A program made the translations under genes and the position numbers. This document shows positions 1-14,019 of a stretch of 64,000 bases of DNA, one piece after another (the stretch's first letter is position 1; each line of letters begins with the position of its first letter). The notes beneath the pieces are model-generated. The model saw only the letters and a list, made by a program, of their open reading frames with translations. It searched no databases and was not told the DNA's origin. Source of the DNA: Letharia columbiana. Lineage: Eukaryota > Ascomycota > Lecanoromycetes > Lecanorales > Parmeliaceae. Location: assembly GCF_014066305.1 (NCBI RefSeq), contig NW_023501038.1:558001-622000 (forward strand), written 5' to 3'.

Positions 1-3000
1 ATTATATTTACTATATTTTCTAACAAAAGATAGATTAATAATATATTAAGACTATTCTTAAAGACTATTAATTCGATCTTAATAATCTAAAAGAAGTCTT
101 TAAAGATATTAGAGGATATATAATCTATTAACTCTAATTTGAAGATCTTAAATTATCTAAAATCTACTTAGACGATACTATTATTTAAAGTTAAGATTAT
201 TATAGAAACTAATTTTAACGCGAAGATAAAGTACTCGATATCGAGAATAGGTAAAATAATAATATATAAAGCGCGGGGTAATTTTAGAGTAGAATTTTCG
301 AAATAAAATAAAGTCGTTAACGCGTATATTAAAAGACTATAATTAAAGAGTTATTAGTTAAAGTATAATATCTACGTAGTTAAGCGATATATATAAGAGA
401 GAAAAGCTAAATAAATGCGAGCTCATTATTAAATTTATCTATAATTATTAATATAGAAATAGAGATATACGAAAAAATCTTTTTATGTATATTTAAAAAG
501 TGCTAATTTATAGATATTTACTAATAATATAATAAGAAGATTTCTTCGAAGTTTAAAAATAAACTTGTTTTATTTCTAGGTCTATAAATCTATTTCTTAT
601 AGCTTAAGATTAATAGAGAAGAAATCGCTAGCTCTCTAAAAGAAAAATTAAGATATAACTTTTCTCTTCTATCTAGACGCCCAACTAATATTACTAATAT
701 ATATATTATAATTTTTATTCGCGTTTAAATTCGAAGATCTACTAAGTATTATTCTTATGGAATATACTTTTAATTACGATATTATTTTATTAACGTAGAG
801 AAAGATTATAGTAATAGTAATAATAATTAATAATAACTTCTCTCGTATAAAGGCTTAAATGAAAATATCGAGCGTGAGATTATGAATTTAAGAGTATACG
901 CTAGATTATAAGATTAATAATTAAAATAATCTATATAAAGATAGAGCTTAACTTTACTTTTTTATATAAGAATAATAATTTATAAATTATATAAGTAATT
1001 AAGATAATAGAGAAGTTCGAATTATATAGGACTAGGCTATATCTAAAGTTATTTACTTAAAGTATATCTTTTAAAGTTCTCTATATTCTATATAATTATT
1101 TATAAGATTAAGATAGCGATAAACAATTAATCGCTATATTAAATATTAAGCGAACTCTAATCTAGTCTAGCTCTTAAATAAAATTTAGAATTAAAGATCT
1201 AAAAATAAAAGTCTTAATAAACTATAAAAAATAAAGTTAGTATTATTTATTAGCTATATTTAATATACTTTATTACTCTCTATTCTTATCGCTATAATAA
1301 GTTAAAAGATATCTATTATATCTTATTAAGTAATAATTTATCTTGTCTAAGAAATCTAAAATAAAGTTATATAAGACTTATCTTCGTTCTTAGTAAGAGT
1401 TATTATCTAGATCTTTAAATTTAAGCTTAAAAATCGAATACTAGATAATTATAATAGAGTTTAAAATATTATATTTTAAGATTAAATCTAAGACGCTTAA
1501 AGCTAGAGAGGCTAAATTTAATTTAATATTAATTAATTTAAATTTAATAGTTTATTATAAGTATTAATAAATATTAAATATTTTATATATATATTTCTAG
1601 TCTAGCCCGAATTCGCGTTAAATACATAAAGCGTTTTTATACTTTTTAAAGAACTTCGAATTATTTCTTAAGTGCTTAAAGTCGTATTATTTCGATTAAT
1701 CTATATAAGAGATTAATTTCGATTATGATATTATTCTTAATATCTCGAATATTTCTATAATAATAATAGTCGACTTATCGTTATATTTACGAGACTCTTA
1801 TTATATTACTCTTACGACTTTCGATTTAACTATTTATTATAAGAAGAATAATATAAACAATCTTCGATAGATCGATTTATATAATATTGTAGATAAGAGC
1901 GAATATTTAGCTATGAAACTCTCTAATATATAAGAAATATATAGAATAAAGCTACGCTATCTAAACGATAGTATAAAGCGTATTAAGTTATTAGACTCGA
2001 AGAGAGAAAAAAGATAAATAGCGAACTTTGAGACGTACTATCGGTGGGACTTAATTCTTAATTTTATTAATCTCGATAAAAATTCTAAGTCTAAGTCGAA
2101 AAGCTTAATAAGAAATCTTTCGATTCGTTAGAATAAGGTAGTATCCTTTTTAAATCGAGTAATTAAGTATTTTAAGAAATTAAAGAGATTAAAGACTCGT
2201 CTTATAAGTTATCTTATTTAATACTTTAGAAAAGAAGAAAGTTAACTAATAAATATAATAGCGAATCTAGAGAATAAGATAAATTTAAATAAAATATACT
2301 AAACGATAATAAAAGCGTTAATCTTTAAATTTAGACTATTATTATTTTATCGAGATATTATAAGTTAGAGTATAATAGTAATTATTAGAAAGTATTAAAG
2401 ATAGATTTTATTAGGGCTAGAAAAGAGAGATTATAAATAAATTATAATTTTTATATTAAGATTAATTATCTTCTAGTAAATTTTAGAAATAGTAAATTTA
2501 TATAGCTTAATTCTTATTATATATACTTTCCCGCATAGCGATCTTTCTTCTTATTACTTTTTATCGATATTTTTACGTTAATCGCATCTTGCGAGACGTG
2601 AGCGCTATATAAAAATTATTAAGAATTACTAAGATTAGAGAACTTTAAGAGAGAAATTATAAATTATACGATATAAATGTTAGAATAAAAGCTTAAGATT
2701 AATAAGAGTAAAGAGTAATAAATAATTAAAGGTTTAAAATTGAAAATCTTACTTAAAAGTTCTAGAATTAAATTCGTTCTAACTTATTAGAGAGCCTTTT
2801 CTAGATAATATTTCTTATTTATTCTCGCATTAATAATACTAGTTAATAATATTCTATTATCGTAAAGATAGATATAGTACTATTCTATATCGAGTTATTT
2901 ATCTCTTTATTTTAAGATAATTTTAAATGCGTTAAACGCGTTTATTTCTTTTGTAGTTTATAACCTATAGCGACTATATTCCCTTCTCTATTACTTTTAT

Positions 3001-6000
3001 TATACGCTCTTTTACTAAACTTAACTTTTTATCTATTATTATTATTCTTATTTTTTTAAGAAAGTAGCTAGCTCTTACGTTATGCTAGTAAGTATAGCAT
3101 CTAAATTTTAGATAATATAAGATCCTAGATACTTATAACTTTCTTAGATAAAATAAGTAATTTCTTTATATACTCTTCGATATAATATGGCGGGACTAAT
3201 ATAAATAAATTTATTAAGATTAAAATCGCTATTAATATCGATATAGCGTCTATACTATTAGATATAGGTCTATATCTTTAAATTCTTAATTTATTAACCT
3301 TCGAAAGTAATAAGAAGCTATCGATTTAGGGGAATTAGAAAATCTTTAAAATTAAAATAACTATTATAATCAATAACGATTTATTTAATTTCTCGAAAAT
3401 AGAGGGCTTTTTAATAATCGAGTTTTTCGACAACGCTAATTATCGGAGTTAATAAGAGTTCTATATCGAATATTAACGATTATAATATCTATATACGAAG
3501 ATTACTTATAATAATAAATATAAAGCTTTTTAAGCGTTTAAGTAATATTTTAACTAATTTAAATAGATAATAAGATATATAGCGAAATCTTAATATAAAT
3601 ATTAAATATATTAGATACTTATTAGATAATAACTTAAAATTATAAATTATTACTTTTTAGTTAGAGGAGAACTACGAAGGTAAGAGTAAGATAAAAAAAA
3701 GATATATTTACTTACTTTAAATAATAAAGATAAAAAGAGTTCTAATATCTTTTACGACGAGCTTGCCCTCTATAATAAATATAAAAATATATTATTCGAT
3801 ATAATTAATCTTAGCGATAACGATATCTTAGTAAAAATCTTGACGAGAAGTATATTAATAGATATTAAAATGAAATCTACGATGGCGAGAGTAGAAAGTA
3901 ATTTAAAGACGCTTATAGCCTATCGATAAAGAGGCTCTAAACGCCCTCGATATTGCCGACATTATCGTTAAGGCTTCTTTTTTATTATTTTAGATTTTAT
4001 AGATTATAATTAAGTTGGAGAAGTAATTAGCGATATCGTAGACCTTACTACTAATATTGCTATAGATACTCTAATTACTAATTTATTAAATTAAATTATT
4101 AAGGAAGTAATTATCGCTCTCTTTAAAAGTAGATTATCGCTAATAACGCTTTAGAATCTCGGCTAATTTCTATAATCTAGTTTTTTCTAATTTATTCTTA
4201 AACGTAAATCGATTAGCCGCTATAACAAATATTTAAGAGATTATTTAATAGAAGATATTTGATAACGCCTCTCATATATCGGTAATAATACGTATTATCT
4301 TTATCTATCATCTACGGTCTTAAAATACGTATTCTTCTACTTTTCTCGAGATTTATATAGTTAATATTAATAATAGAGTAATATTAAAAGAAAACGACTA
4401 ATATCTTAGATAATTTTAATTATATAGCAATATACAATTTAGATATACTATCCTCGATTCTAAGTCTAAATAACTTCGATTTTATCGCTTTTCTAATTTA
4501 ATATAATTAGAAATATTTAATAAGTATCTTAGTATATTACTTTATTTATAGAAACTCTATATTAAAAGTTACCTTAAAGAGCTGAATTAATAACTTCGTA
4601 AAAATTATATAAAGTAGAATATCGTAGTTATATGATTTATTATTAACTCGACTATTAAAAATAACGAAAGTAATAAGATCGCGATAATTAATTATAATAA
4701 TAAGAAATATATTAAAGCTAGTAAAGCTAAATATATAGATAGTAATTCGCTATTATTATATAATTATCTTATATTTACACTTAATAGATACGCTCGCTAT
4801 ACTTAAGAACTATATTATCTAAATAAGATATCGACTTATTACTACCGCGCCCTTTAGTTATTATCTTTTACTTCTAGATTCTAAATATTAATATTAATTT
4901 CTTTTCTCTTTTATTAGAGATTTAATTATCTTATTAAACCTTAACGCTAAAGTATTCGATATTTATAATAAAGTTATTCTTAATCTAGATGAAGACTATA
5001 AGTTTATCGCTTATCTCGATATTTAATATTATAAAATATATAATCTCTTAGTTATCGATCTCTCATCCGCTATAATCTATAGACTTTTCATCTTCTTCGA
5101 TATAAGCGAAGTTTCTCTTCTTATCGATATCGATATATTTGATAATATTATTAATACTATATCTATTAATAGCTAAGATAGCGCCTATATACCCGCTCTC
5201 TTCGCTAGTTTATTCGCCGCTCTCTTTAATAACGACTATATCTATCTCTTCTATAGCGATATATTTCTTTATCTATCGTTAGAAATATATTAAAAATAAA
5301 GCGAGCTAGGCTTTAAAATTAAAAATATGAATATTCTAACTATCTTCGTCGGCGGCTATAAACTCTAAATCTATTAAAAAGACATATTTATCGCTTATAA
5401 CTCTCGCTTATAAGACTATATAATCGATTAATATATTATTAATTAATTCCCTCTTTCTAAATTCGATATCTTCTATAATTTCGCGGTTAATATATAAGCT
5501 ATCGATTAAAACCATAATAGATAAGCTAAATTTACTATTTTAGACTCCTCGATTAGAGTCTAATCTTATTTACTATCTTTACTTTACTACGTCTTTAAGA
5601 GATAATATATAATACGATAGTATTAAAGAAGAGCTACTATTCACGTAATAATAGAATTAGACTTAGAGCGTAAAGTATTTTAATAGTAAAAATATGTGAA
5701 TTTATGCGTAGACTTACGAAGATAAGAGAGACGCGATTATTAAGAATAAGATAAATGATTTAACTAGTGTATTATATAGAGATATATAGAGTTTTTCGAA
5801 ATAGATTAAGTCGATATAGATATTGAAGGGAAGCTAAGGGAAAGAGAAGTAAAGTGTCTATTACTCGTATTGTGAAAAAGCTATTAGCCTCTTATTTAAT
5901 AGCTTAGAATATATAAAAGCTTCGATTACGATATTTACGTCTGCTTTATCTTCTCCTCTATAGTATTTAATTATCTTATTAGCTATCTATTCGCTAGTCT

Positions 6001-6837
6001 TAATATATATTACTTTTATTTAATCTATATCTTAACTCTCTTTATTTCTTTTAGTTTATACGCTATTAAATCGTTAATCTATCTATCTCTCTAACGCTAG
6101 CTTTCTATTACTAAAATTAGAACGAAATATAATCTAAATCTTTAGACTTTTTAGCGTATGTAATTCGGTTAGAATACGCTAGAAATCCCCTTAGCGCTCG
6201 CGCTTAATGTTTTCTAATATCTATTCTCTTTCGAATTAAGAACTATTAGATTTAAAGATATTCTAGCCTAGCGCGTAGTAGATATATAAGAATTAAATAT
6301 ACTAAATCGATTAAAAGTATAAGAAATAAATAATAGACTTTAAACGAAATAAGGCGAGTAAATCGTATATTGACTATATTATACTATAATAAAAGATCGA
6401 CGTAATTTCTTTATATATAGTTCTATACGTTAGTAGAATAGCTCTTATATTATAATTAAATAGCTTATAGACGTATTCGAAAGAATATTAACGTCGATCT
6501 TAAATAGTTTATTTATTCCCTTTATAGATAAAAGATAGCTTATTTAAATCGTTTAAATTAAAGATAGATAAGAAGAAATAACTAGAATAAGAGTTAATAT
6601 TAGATATTTCTAGAGCGTAACGACGTAATAGAAGATCTTTATATGTGAAGGGTTATATAATATAAATAAGATTATATTAAAGAAGAAAGTAATAGTAGAT
6701 TTAAAAATGGATTTCGCGCGTAAGAGCGGTAAGAAAGAGATATAAGAGGCTATTAAGAGAGTACGTAGGGTTTTAATATTTCGATAACGCGGAGAAGAAT
6801 TATATAGTAAATTCTAGATTAAATTCTTTATAAGGCT
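1..6837. other. RIP-degraded, gene-empty AT-rich block
   Basis: No open reading frame of useful length occurs on either strand. The sequence is rich in TA, almost lacks CA and TG, and keeps CpG, which is the footprint of repeat-induced point mutation on old transposons. Segments at about 1330-2000 and 2700-2840 recur in diverged form at about 8320-8950 and 8160-8290, so at least one repeat family is present. I could not assign it to a named transposon class. No tRNA, rRNA or intact gene was seen. Confidence 0.75.
1330..2840. repeat. Degraded dispersed repeat, copy A
   Basis: The stretch 1330-2000 aligns by eye with 8320-8950, differing mainly by C/T and G/A changes. The stretch 2700-2840 aligns with 8160-8290. 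In copy A the second piece lies downstream of the first; in copy B it lies upstream, so the order is permuted. This could be two insertions, an element with terminal repeats, or a rearrangement. A plus-strand reading shows only stop-riddled, basic-looking protein fragments that I do not recognise. Confidence 0.5.
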
Positions 6838-7103
6838 TACTGGCCGGAAAGATATGGTATGGTATAAGATATTGACCTGCCATACCATACTCTGGCATGG
6901 TATAAGTTATTGAGATTTGCATGATCTCATACCTGGTATGGTATGGGATCTTGGCGGTATATCCCACGGTATGATATATCTGTGGTATCATACCATGGAA
7001 TAATATATGTATGGGATATCCCCACTGAGATTTCTATATTTAGAAGTATAAGTAGCTATTCTGATCATCATTCTGGCTAACTATGGCTACCACTACCACT
7101 ATC

Positions 7104-7352
7104 ATGCCTGCCACTACTATGCCTGCCACTACCATGCCTGCCACTATCATGCCTGCCACTATCATGCCTGCCACTATCATGCCTGCCACTACCATGCCTG
7201 CCACTACCATGCCTGCCACTACCATGCCTGCCACTACCATGCCTGCCACTACCATGCCTGCCACTACTATGCCTACCACTACTATGCCTGCCACTACCAT
7301 GCCTGCCACTATTATGCCTGCCACTACCATGCCTGCCACTACCATGCCTACC
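7104..7352. repeat. 15-bp minisatellite, array 1 of foldback element
   Basis: About 17 head-to-tail units of a 15-mer close to ATGCCTGCCACTACC, with single-base C/T variants. The unit length is a multiple of three, so the array stays open in several frames on both strands and gives artificial MPATT-type or MVVAG-type repeat peptides. These are not credible genes. There are no unique spacers, so it is not a CRISPR array. Confidence 0.9.
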
Positions 7353-7568
7353 ATCGAAATGTGACCCCCGCGCATCCCAGCCACCATGTTTTCCAGCGAC
7401 CCAATTTTATACTATATTTAGAACCTAGCCTCGGAGAGGTTCTAAAGAATTGATCCGTTCGTTCTACACATTATATATCTGATATTCTAATAGCTACCAC
7501 TATCATGGCTACCACTATCATAGCTACCACTATTTATTATTAAAATAGCCTACTATCATATGGTAGCC

Positions 7569-7748
7569 ATGGTAGTGGTAGTTATGGTAGGGGTGGCCAT
7601 GGTAGGGGTGGCTATGGTAGGGGCGGCCATGGTAGGGGCGGTTATGATAGGGGCGGTCATGGTAGGGGCGGCTATGATAGGGGCAGCCATGGTAGGGGCA
7701 GCTATGATAGGGGCAGTTATGGTAGTGGTAGCTATGGTAGATGATAGT
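7569..7748. repeat. 15-bp minisatellite, array 2 (mirror of array 1)
   Basis: About 12 units of a 15-mer close to ATGGTAGGGGCGGCC. Its reverse complement, read from CTACCATG, matches the unit of the array at 7104-7352 in most positions, so the two arrays are diverged inverted copies. They are separated by about 215 bp that includes a non-repeated stretch at 7365-7495. The open frames across it are by-products of the 15-bp period. Confidence 0.88.
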
Positions 7749-7904
7749 AGTAGCCATGATACCGTGGGATATACCGTTAAGATCTCGAACTTATATTAGA
7801 AAAATGGTATGGTATCCGACTCTACTTATACCATACCCGGGTACGGTATAGTATCACTTGATATGGAATATCCCATGGGATATATTATACCTTTTCGGTT
7901 AGTA

Positions 7905-10900
7905 ATAAGACTTTTTTACTTTATAAGACGCTAGAGTATATTATAAGTACTTATAAATTCTAATAAAATATAATAATTTTAAGTCGTATAAAGGTCGTTT
8001 AGAATAATATTATTTAGATCTAAGAATAATATAATACTTTATAAGAAAGTAAAAGATCTAATAGAAGTAGTTATAGATTTTATTAAGAATATCTTAATAA
8101 CTATAAGAAGAAAATGACTAGCGCGTATATATATTTTAAGTTAATTTATCTTTACTTATTAATAGCTTCGTAAATATAAATAATTAAAGATTTAAAATTG
8201 GAAAACTTTCTAGAATTAAATTCGTCCTAACTTATTAGAGAACCTTTTATAGATAATATTTCTTATTTATTCTTATATTAATAATGTCATTTATATTCTA
8301 ATTAAAATAATTTATCTCGCTTAAGAAATCTGAAATTAAATTATATAAGATTTATCTTCGTTTTTCGTAAAGAGCGTTACTTAGATATTTAAATTTAAGT
8401 TTAATAATAAATTATAGATTAAGTATATTTAAGTCTAAAGCGCTATCTTTTAAGATTTAGCTTAAATAATAAAAGTTAAAGAGAGGGAATTAATATTAAT
8501 ATTAATTGATTTAAGTTTAAGAGTCTATTATAATTATTAACGAACTTTAAATATAGTATATATAACTCTTTATACTTAAGTATATACTCGAATAACTAAT
8601 ACGTTTAAAGTCGATTTAAAGAATTTTAAACTATTTCTTAAGTACTTAATATTATACTTCTTTAATTTATCTATCTATGAAATTAAATTTAAATATAATA
8701 TTACTCTTAATATATCGAAAGTTCGTAATTGCGACTCGATAGTAATTAAGCTTATAAAACTTTTAATCTATCGTTTTAAAGGCTTTTAATCGAAGTATTT
8801 AATATAAAATAATATTATATATAGTCTTCGATAGGTCGATTTAATCTTAGCTAAAAGATTATAAATATTAGTTATATAATTCGCTAATCTATATAAAGAT
8901 TATTATCTACTTCTATTAGACTATTTAAATTCTTTTTATTATTTTATTAATATACTAGTATCGAAAGAGTATTAAAGAAGATTAGCGAAATAAAAGCGTT
9001 AATATTTAAAGGTACGCTAGTATATCTTTTCTAAAGATTTAAGAAGTCGCTAAGAAATTAAAATAAATAGTTATTAATTAACGTTAAGGATTAAATTTAA
9101 TAATTAATTTAATTAAACTTCTAGTCTTCGTTATAATTTTTAATTCTATTAACTCTTATAATAAGTTATAAATATCGATATAAAGACTTTTATCTAAGAA
9201 TTAAATATATTGCTAATTAGATATATTTAGAAAGCTCTCTTAGTAGAATTAATACTCGAAATAGTTGCTAATATCATATACGTTCGATAATAAGTTTTTT
9301 TAAGATCTCTTATATATTCTTATACACTTTATTAATACTACTATTAATATTATTATTAATATAATTTTGAAAGCGTCTTAGTTATTATATAAGTTTTATA
9401 AAGCTTTTATTTTCTTTAATAATAGTACTTCTTATCTATAGATTATCTAGATATATATAAGCGATAAAGTTCTCTATAGTAAGACTAACTAATAAATATA
9501 CGACTAGACCTCTTTAGAAAGAATTTAATTATTTACTATTATCTACCGCGCTTAAGTTTAATAACTATACTTTTATACGCCTTTATCTATATTTTTAAAA
9601 TCTACTATCTATTACTTAAGTCTTTTTATTTTATTTTAGATTATAATTCTTAATCTCGATATTAGATATTTAATAAGAGAGCGTTTACGTCGATTTTAAG
9701 AATACTATAACTTATTTAATTATATCTTTAATAACTAATAAAAAGATTATAATAAGAGCTAATAATTCTTTTAATAATAGTATTAACTAGTAGTTATTTT
9801 ATAGATTAAACTTCGAAGACTATCTTTTTATATTAATAATAGAGTAATTTAATATTAGCGAGTTTTTTTATATAAGAGTTATTTTATTTAATAGCTAAGT
9901 TTAACTAATATTTATTAAGATATAAAAGATCTATAACTCTTTAAATCTTTCTTTAATAAGAAACTAACTTTTATTTTTCGATAGAATTCTACTTATATTA
10001 AGATTATTTCGAAATTAGAATATAGATGTAATATCGATAACTCGCTTTTAAACTTACTTCTTATAGTATAGATTATAGAGAGCTTCTCGAGATTGCGGCT
10101 ATCGCCGTCTCGGCTATACTCTTATATTATCTACACTATTTATTTCTAAATATACTAAATTTCATTATAATATCGTATACTTATCTCTTATTTTCGTCGA
10201 ATATACTATCGAGAATATAGAGGCGGATTTTATATTTTATAGTCTTATAAGTATAATAGATGATTAAGATAGATATATCGCGTTTTAACTATATATTTTA
10301 GTCGCGATATAAATTTATAATTTAGTTATTTAACGATTATAGTAGAATAGAGTTATATATAATTATATAGATTATTAAAGTATATAATTTATATACGCTT
10401 ATCTCTATATAAGTTAATATCTTATTTATATTATTCTTTCTCTAACTTAAATAGTAGCTTTTTATACGCTTAAATAATATATTAAGAGAAGATTAATAAG
10501 AAAATTAGTAAGAAATAAGTAGTTAAGACTCGATGTAAATAGAAGTAATATTCGAGTTAAGTACTCTATATTCTCTTATTAATTAACGATATAACTTCTT
10601 ATTTAAAGATCTTAAGAATAAGCTTAAATCGAATTTTAATAATTCGATAATTGAGAATAATATATACGATAATATTATAAATAATAAATCTATAGATATC
10701 TATAAACTTAGCTTATTCTTCGCTTAAATCTCACGTTACGGTAATAATAATGGATTCTAGAAAGAAGACGCGATAATTTCTTTTTTGTAGTTATTATAAG
10801 GCGTTAAAAGTCTAAGTTAATAGACTTAACTTAGAAAAGATCGATAAAATAGAAGATATTAGACTCGATTATATACTATATAATAAGCTTAATATAAATT

Positions 10901-13432
10901 TAATAGATTAATATATTTAAAAACTATAGAATTATAAATATTTAATTATATCTAAGAAAATTATTTCACGCTTAAATTTTATTATTCTAAAGTCTCTATA
11001 CTCTTATAGCCTTTAACTACTCGTTAATTACGTTTATATTAAAATCTAATAAATTTCTCTTTATACTATTATAGTAGCTTTTATATAATATCTAAATTCT
11101 CTTTTTATATTTATATATCTTTTTAAGTAATTTTAAATTCTAAGCTTAAGATCGTAGCTCTATAACTCTTTATTTATTTTATAATTTATTTATCGTCTAT
11201 AATTAAATTCTAAGTAGATATTATCTATATTCTCTTAAATAAGAATTAATTAATTTATTAAGTATTAGCGAAGTACTAATCTATATAGTTATATCGATAT
11301 TTATTTAAACTATAATTAACTTTACTAGAGAGTCTTAATAGAGATAGATTATAATAGCTATTAATATCTAATAAGTTGTTAACTAATATAGCGAGCTCGT
11401 CGCCCTCTATATTTAATTTTTCTTTATAACGAGTAATTTAATTACTATTAGATTTTCTTCTTATAATTAATTCTACGCTTATATAGTAACTAATAAAATA
11501 AAGATATTAGATCGATCTCTAGCTTTATAATAAGTTATTAAATAGTTATAAGATTATTATATAAGTAGAGTTTTATTAATTCGATATTAGATTATTTTAA
11601 AAGCTATTAAGTATAATAGAAGTAGAGACTTAAGATCTTTATCTTAATCTCCCTTTTCATCTAGAATTAAGTCTACTATACTCGCTTTATACTTATATTA
11701 TTATTTAATCTTTATAAAGACTATAATAAACTAACGCTATTAAGAATTCTCTAAGATCTATAATAAGAGATATATCTCTAATTAATCGACTTACTAAGTC
11801 TTCTCTAATTCTAAAAGCTCTATTAAGATTATTAACGATTTAAAAGAATAGATCTAATTTAAATAGTCGAGGTTATTCTTATAGTTAAGCTATACTAAGT
11901 CTTTAACTTCTTAATAAATATTAATTTTAACTCGATAATAATAATTAAGTTCGGCGAATTACTAATTTATTCTCGATAGCGTATTAAATCAAATCTTACT
12001 CTAAGAGACTTTATTAACTCTATCGAAGATCTAAAGAAATATATTAATTATAATTAATTGAGAATTCTCTCTCTAAATAGACTTAATAGATATTTTAAAG
12101 TAATAAGCTATCTTACTCTTTCTTAATTATAACCTTTAATTTATTAAATAAATAAGAAGGCTTTATAGATAGCCTTAGATATAATATAATATTAAATAAA
12201 GTTATAAAGATTAAGAGATTACGAATTTTTAATAATTATAAATCTTATGATAAAGATAAGAAAAGATATAAAAGACGTAGATTTATATAGACGAAATTTT
12301 ACTTAATTTCTAGATTAAAGATCGCTAAGCTATTTATAATATAATAATATCGTTAAGAGAATTAGATTAAATAGAGTATCTTAAAACTTAATAGCTATTA
12401 TCTAGTATTAGTTATTCTTATAATAATTTGTTTTAATTAAGATTGTCGATTAAGCGTAGCTTCGCCTTTATAATTATAAGCGTATTATCGCTAAACTTTA
12501 AATATTAAGTCTTTATGTTATACGATAAGTAATTAATAGAGATATTATAAGACGTTTAATTTATATAATTAACTTTATAGTATTAATTTTTAATCTTTCT
12601 ACTTTAACTATATCTAGCGACTATTATATAAATTCTTACTTTTTAATCTCTATCGTTAATTTTAAATTTATAGTTTAAGAGGAAAGAGTAGAGAGTTAAT
12701 AAATAAGATAGCTTATATTATAAAGCGACTAGAAGATATAACAAAAGAAACTAAAAGGAGTAAGCTATATAGCGATTTTTAGCTTTAAAAGATATCTTAT
12801 AATTATTAAATAATCTAAGTTATTATAGAAGATAGATTAAGAGTCTTATTATCGTTAGAGAGACTCTTAAAGAGATAAGAATCGAATATTCTATTCTCGA
12901 TCTAGAACCTCAATTGATAATTTAGATTAGTCGAAGATTATTAATAAAGATTAATAAGATATAACGAAGGCGAAGTATATTAGCTAGAAGTATATATAAT
13001 ATCTAATAATACTTTTAAAGTTAATAATAGCTTAATATAAATAATCTAATTAATTTAAGATAATAGAATATAAAGCTTAACTCTTAGATAGCGTAACGCT
13101 ATAATCGCTTAAGAAATTTAAGAATAATTAAGAGGGATAAGAATAATAAGTATAAATATCTATAATCTCGATATACGTTGAATTAAAAAAATAGCGAGGG
13201 AAATAAAGTATATATTAATATTCTCGAGATAAAGTTAATAAAGCGACGAGGCATATTAAGTCTACGCTTATTCTATTATAGCCTCGCTAAATCCTTCCCC
13301 GTATTTTAAAATTTAAAAAAAAACGAAATAGCTAAAGGCTCTCGAGAACTATAAGACTCTTCTTATTAATTAATAGCTTCTACTTATAAAGAATATATCT
13401 AAGATTATTCTTAAGTATCTTAAGAGTAGTCT
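7905..13432. other. RIP-degraded, gene-empty AT-rich block
   Basis: Strongly RIP-mutated sequence with no usable reading frame. It includes copy B of the dispersed repeat noted at 1330-2840 (8160-8290 and 8320-8950). I looked for reverse transcriptase, endonuclease and transposase signatures on both strands and found none I could defend. No RNA genes were seen. Confidence 0.7.
8160..8950. repeat. Degraded dispersed repeat, copy B
   Basis: Diverged counterpart of copy A at 1330-2840. Positions 8160-8290 match about 2700-2840 (shared block around CTAACTTATTAGAGA and ATAATATTTCTTATTTATTC). Positions 8320-8950 match about 1350-2000. The segment order is permuted relative to copy A. The class is unknown. 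Confidence 0.5.
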
Positions 13433-13434
13433 TA

Positions 13435-13678
13435 CTAGTCGAAAAGATATAATATAATATAAGATATTAATCTACTATATCATACTCTAATATAATATAA
13501 ATTATTAAGATTTATAGAATTCTATATCTAATATAATATGAGATCTTAACGATATATATTACGATATAATATATCTATAGAATTATATTATGATATAATA
13601 TATATATAAAATATCTCGATTAAGATTTCTATATTTAGAAGTAGCTATTCTAATTATTATTCTAATTAATAACTACGC
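13435..13678. mobile_element. Foldback element, left arm only, fully RIP-mutated
   Basis: Aligns along its length with the left arm of the element at 6840, starting CTAGTCGAAAAG after a TA dinucleotide. Nearly every difference is G-to-A or C-to-T (for example GGTATGGTAT has become AATATAATAT). The minisatellite core and right arm are missing, so this is a truncated or solo arm. It is the most mutated of the four copies. Confidence 0.75.
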
Positions 13679-14019
13679 TAAATTAATAAGATATAAAATT
13701 AAATACGATTATATTTTATTACTTTATATATATAAAAGAAAGTAAGCTATATCTACTAATAATAAGAAAAACTTATTTTCCTCTAGTATTAACTACGCGA
13801 AATCCGTCGATACTTTATAATTAAAGCCGTCAACGATAATTTTATATATCTATTATGTATTTTCGATATCGCTATCTAATATAAAATTATACGTATTATA
13901 GTTATAATCTTTTTATTAAACTATTAATCTAGAAAAATTAATATATTTTTTAATATTCTTTTAAAAGTATCGCAGCTTAATATAATAAGTCATATTTTTT
14001 TAAGCTATCTTCTCGCGAT

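Larger units (their letters stand above)
6840..7902. mobile_element. Foldback MITE-like element, least mutated copy
   Basis: The element starts CTGGCCGGAAA and ends TTTTCGGTTAG; the reverse complement of the end is CTAACCGAAAA, so the termini are inverted repeats. TA flanks both ends (6838-6839 and 7903-7904), the duplication expected of Tc1/mariner-type insertion. The arms are long: a left-arm block around GGCGGTATATCCCACGGTAT recurs inverted in the right arm at about 7755-7785. The core holds two 15-bp minisatellites in opposite orientation, so the whole unit can fold back on itself. ATGGTAT/ATACCAT palindromes recur in the left arm. There is no transposase. Unlike its surroundings, this copy keeps many CA and TG dinucleotides, so it is recent or was spared by RIP. 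Other copies are at 13435, 25150 and 32664. Confidence 0.8.

Noticed and set aside
1330..2840. Starship captain (DUF3435) or other tyrosine recombinase relic
   Set aside because: I considered it because of basic peptide fragments, but no catalytic R-H-R-Y pattern could be traced.
7104..7748. CRISPR-like array
   Set aside because: Units are contiguous 15-mers without unique spacers, in a eukaryotic genome.
7040..7799. Open frames on both strands through the minisatellites, giving MPATT-like or MVVAG-like repeat proteins
   Set aside because: They exist in several frames only because the 15-bp unit is a multiple of three. There is no codon bias, start context or family match.
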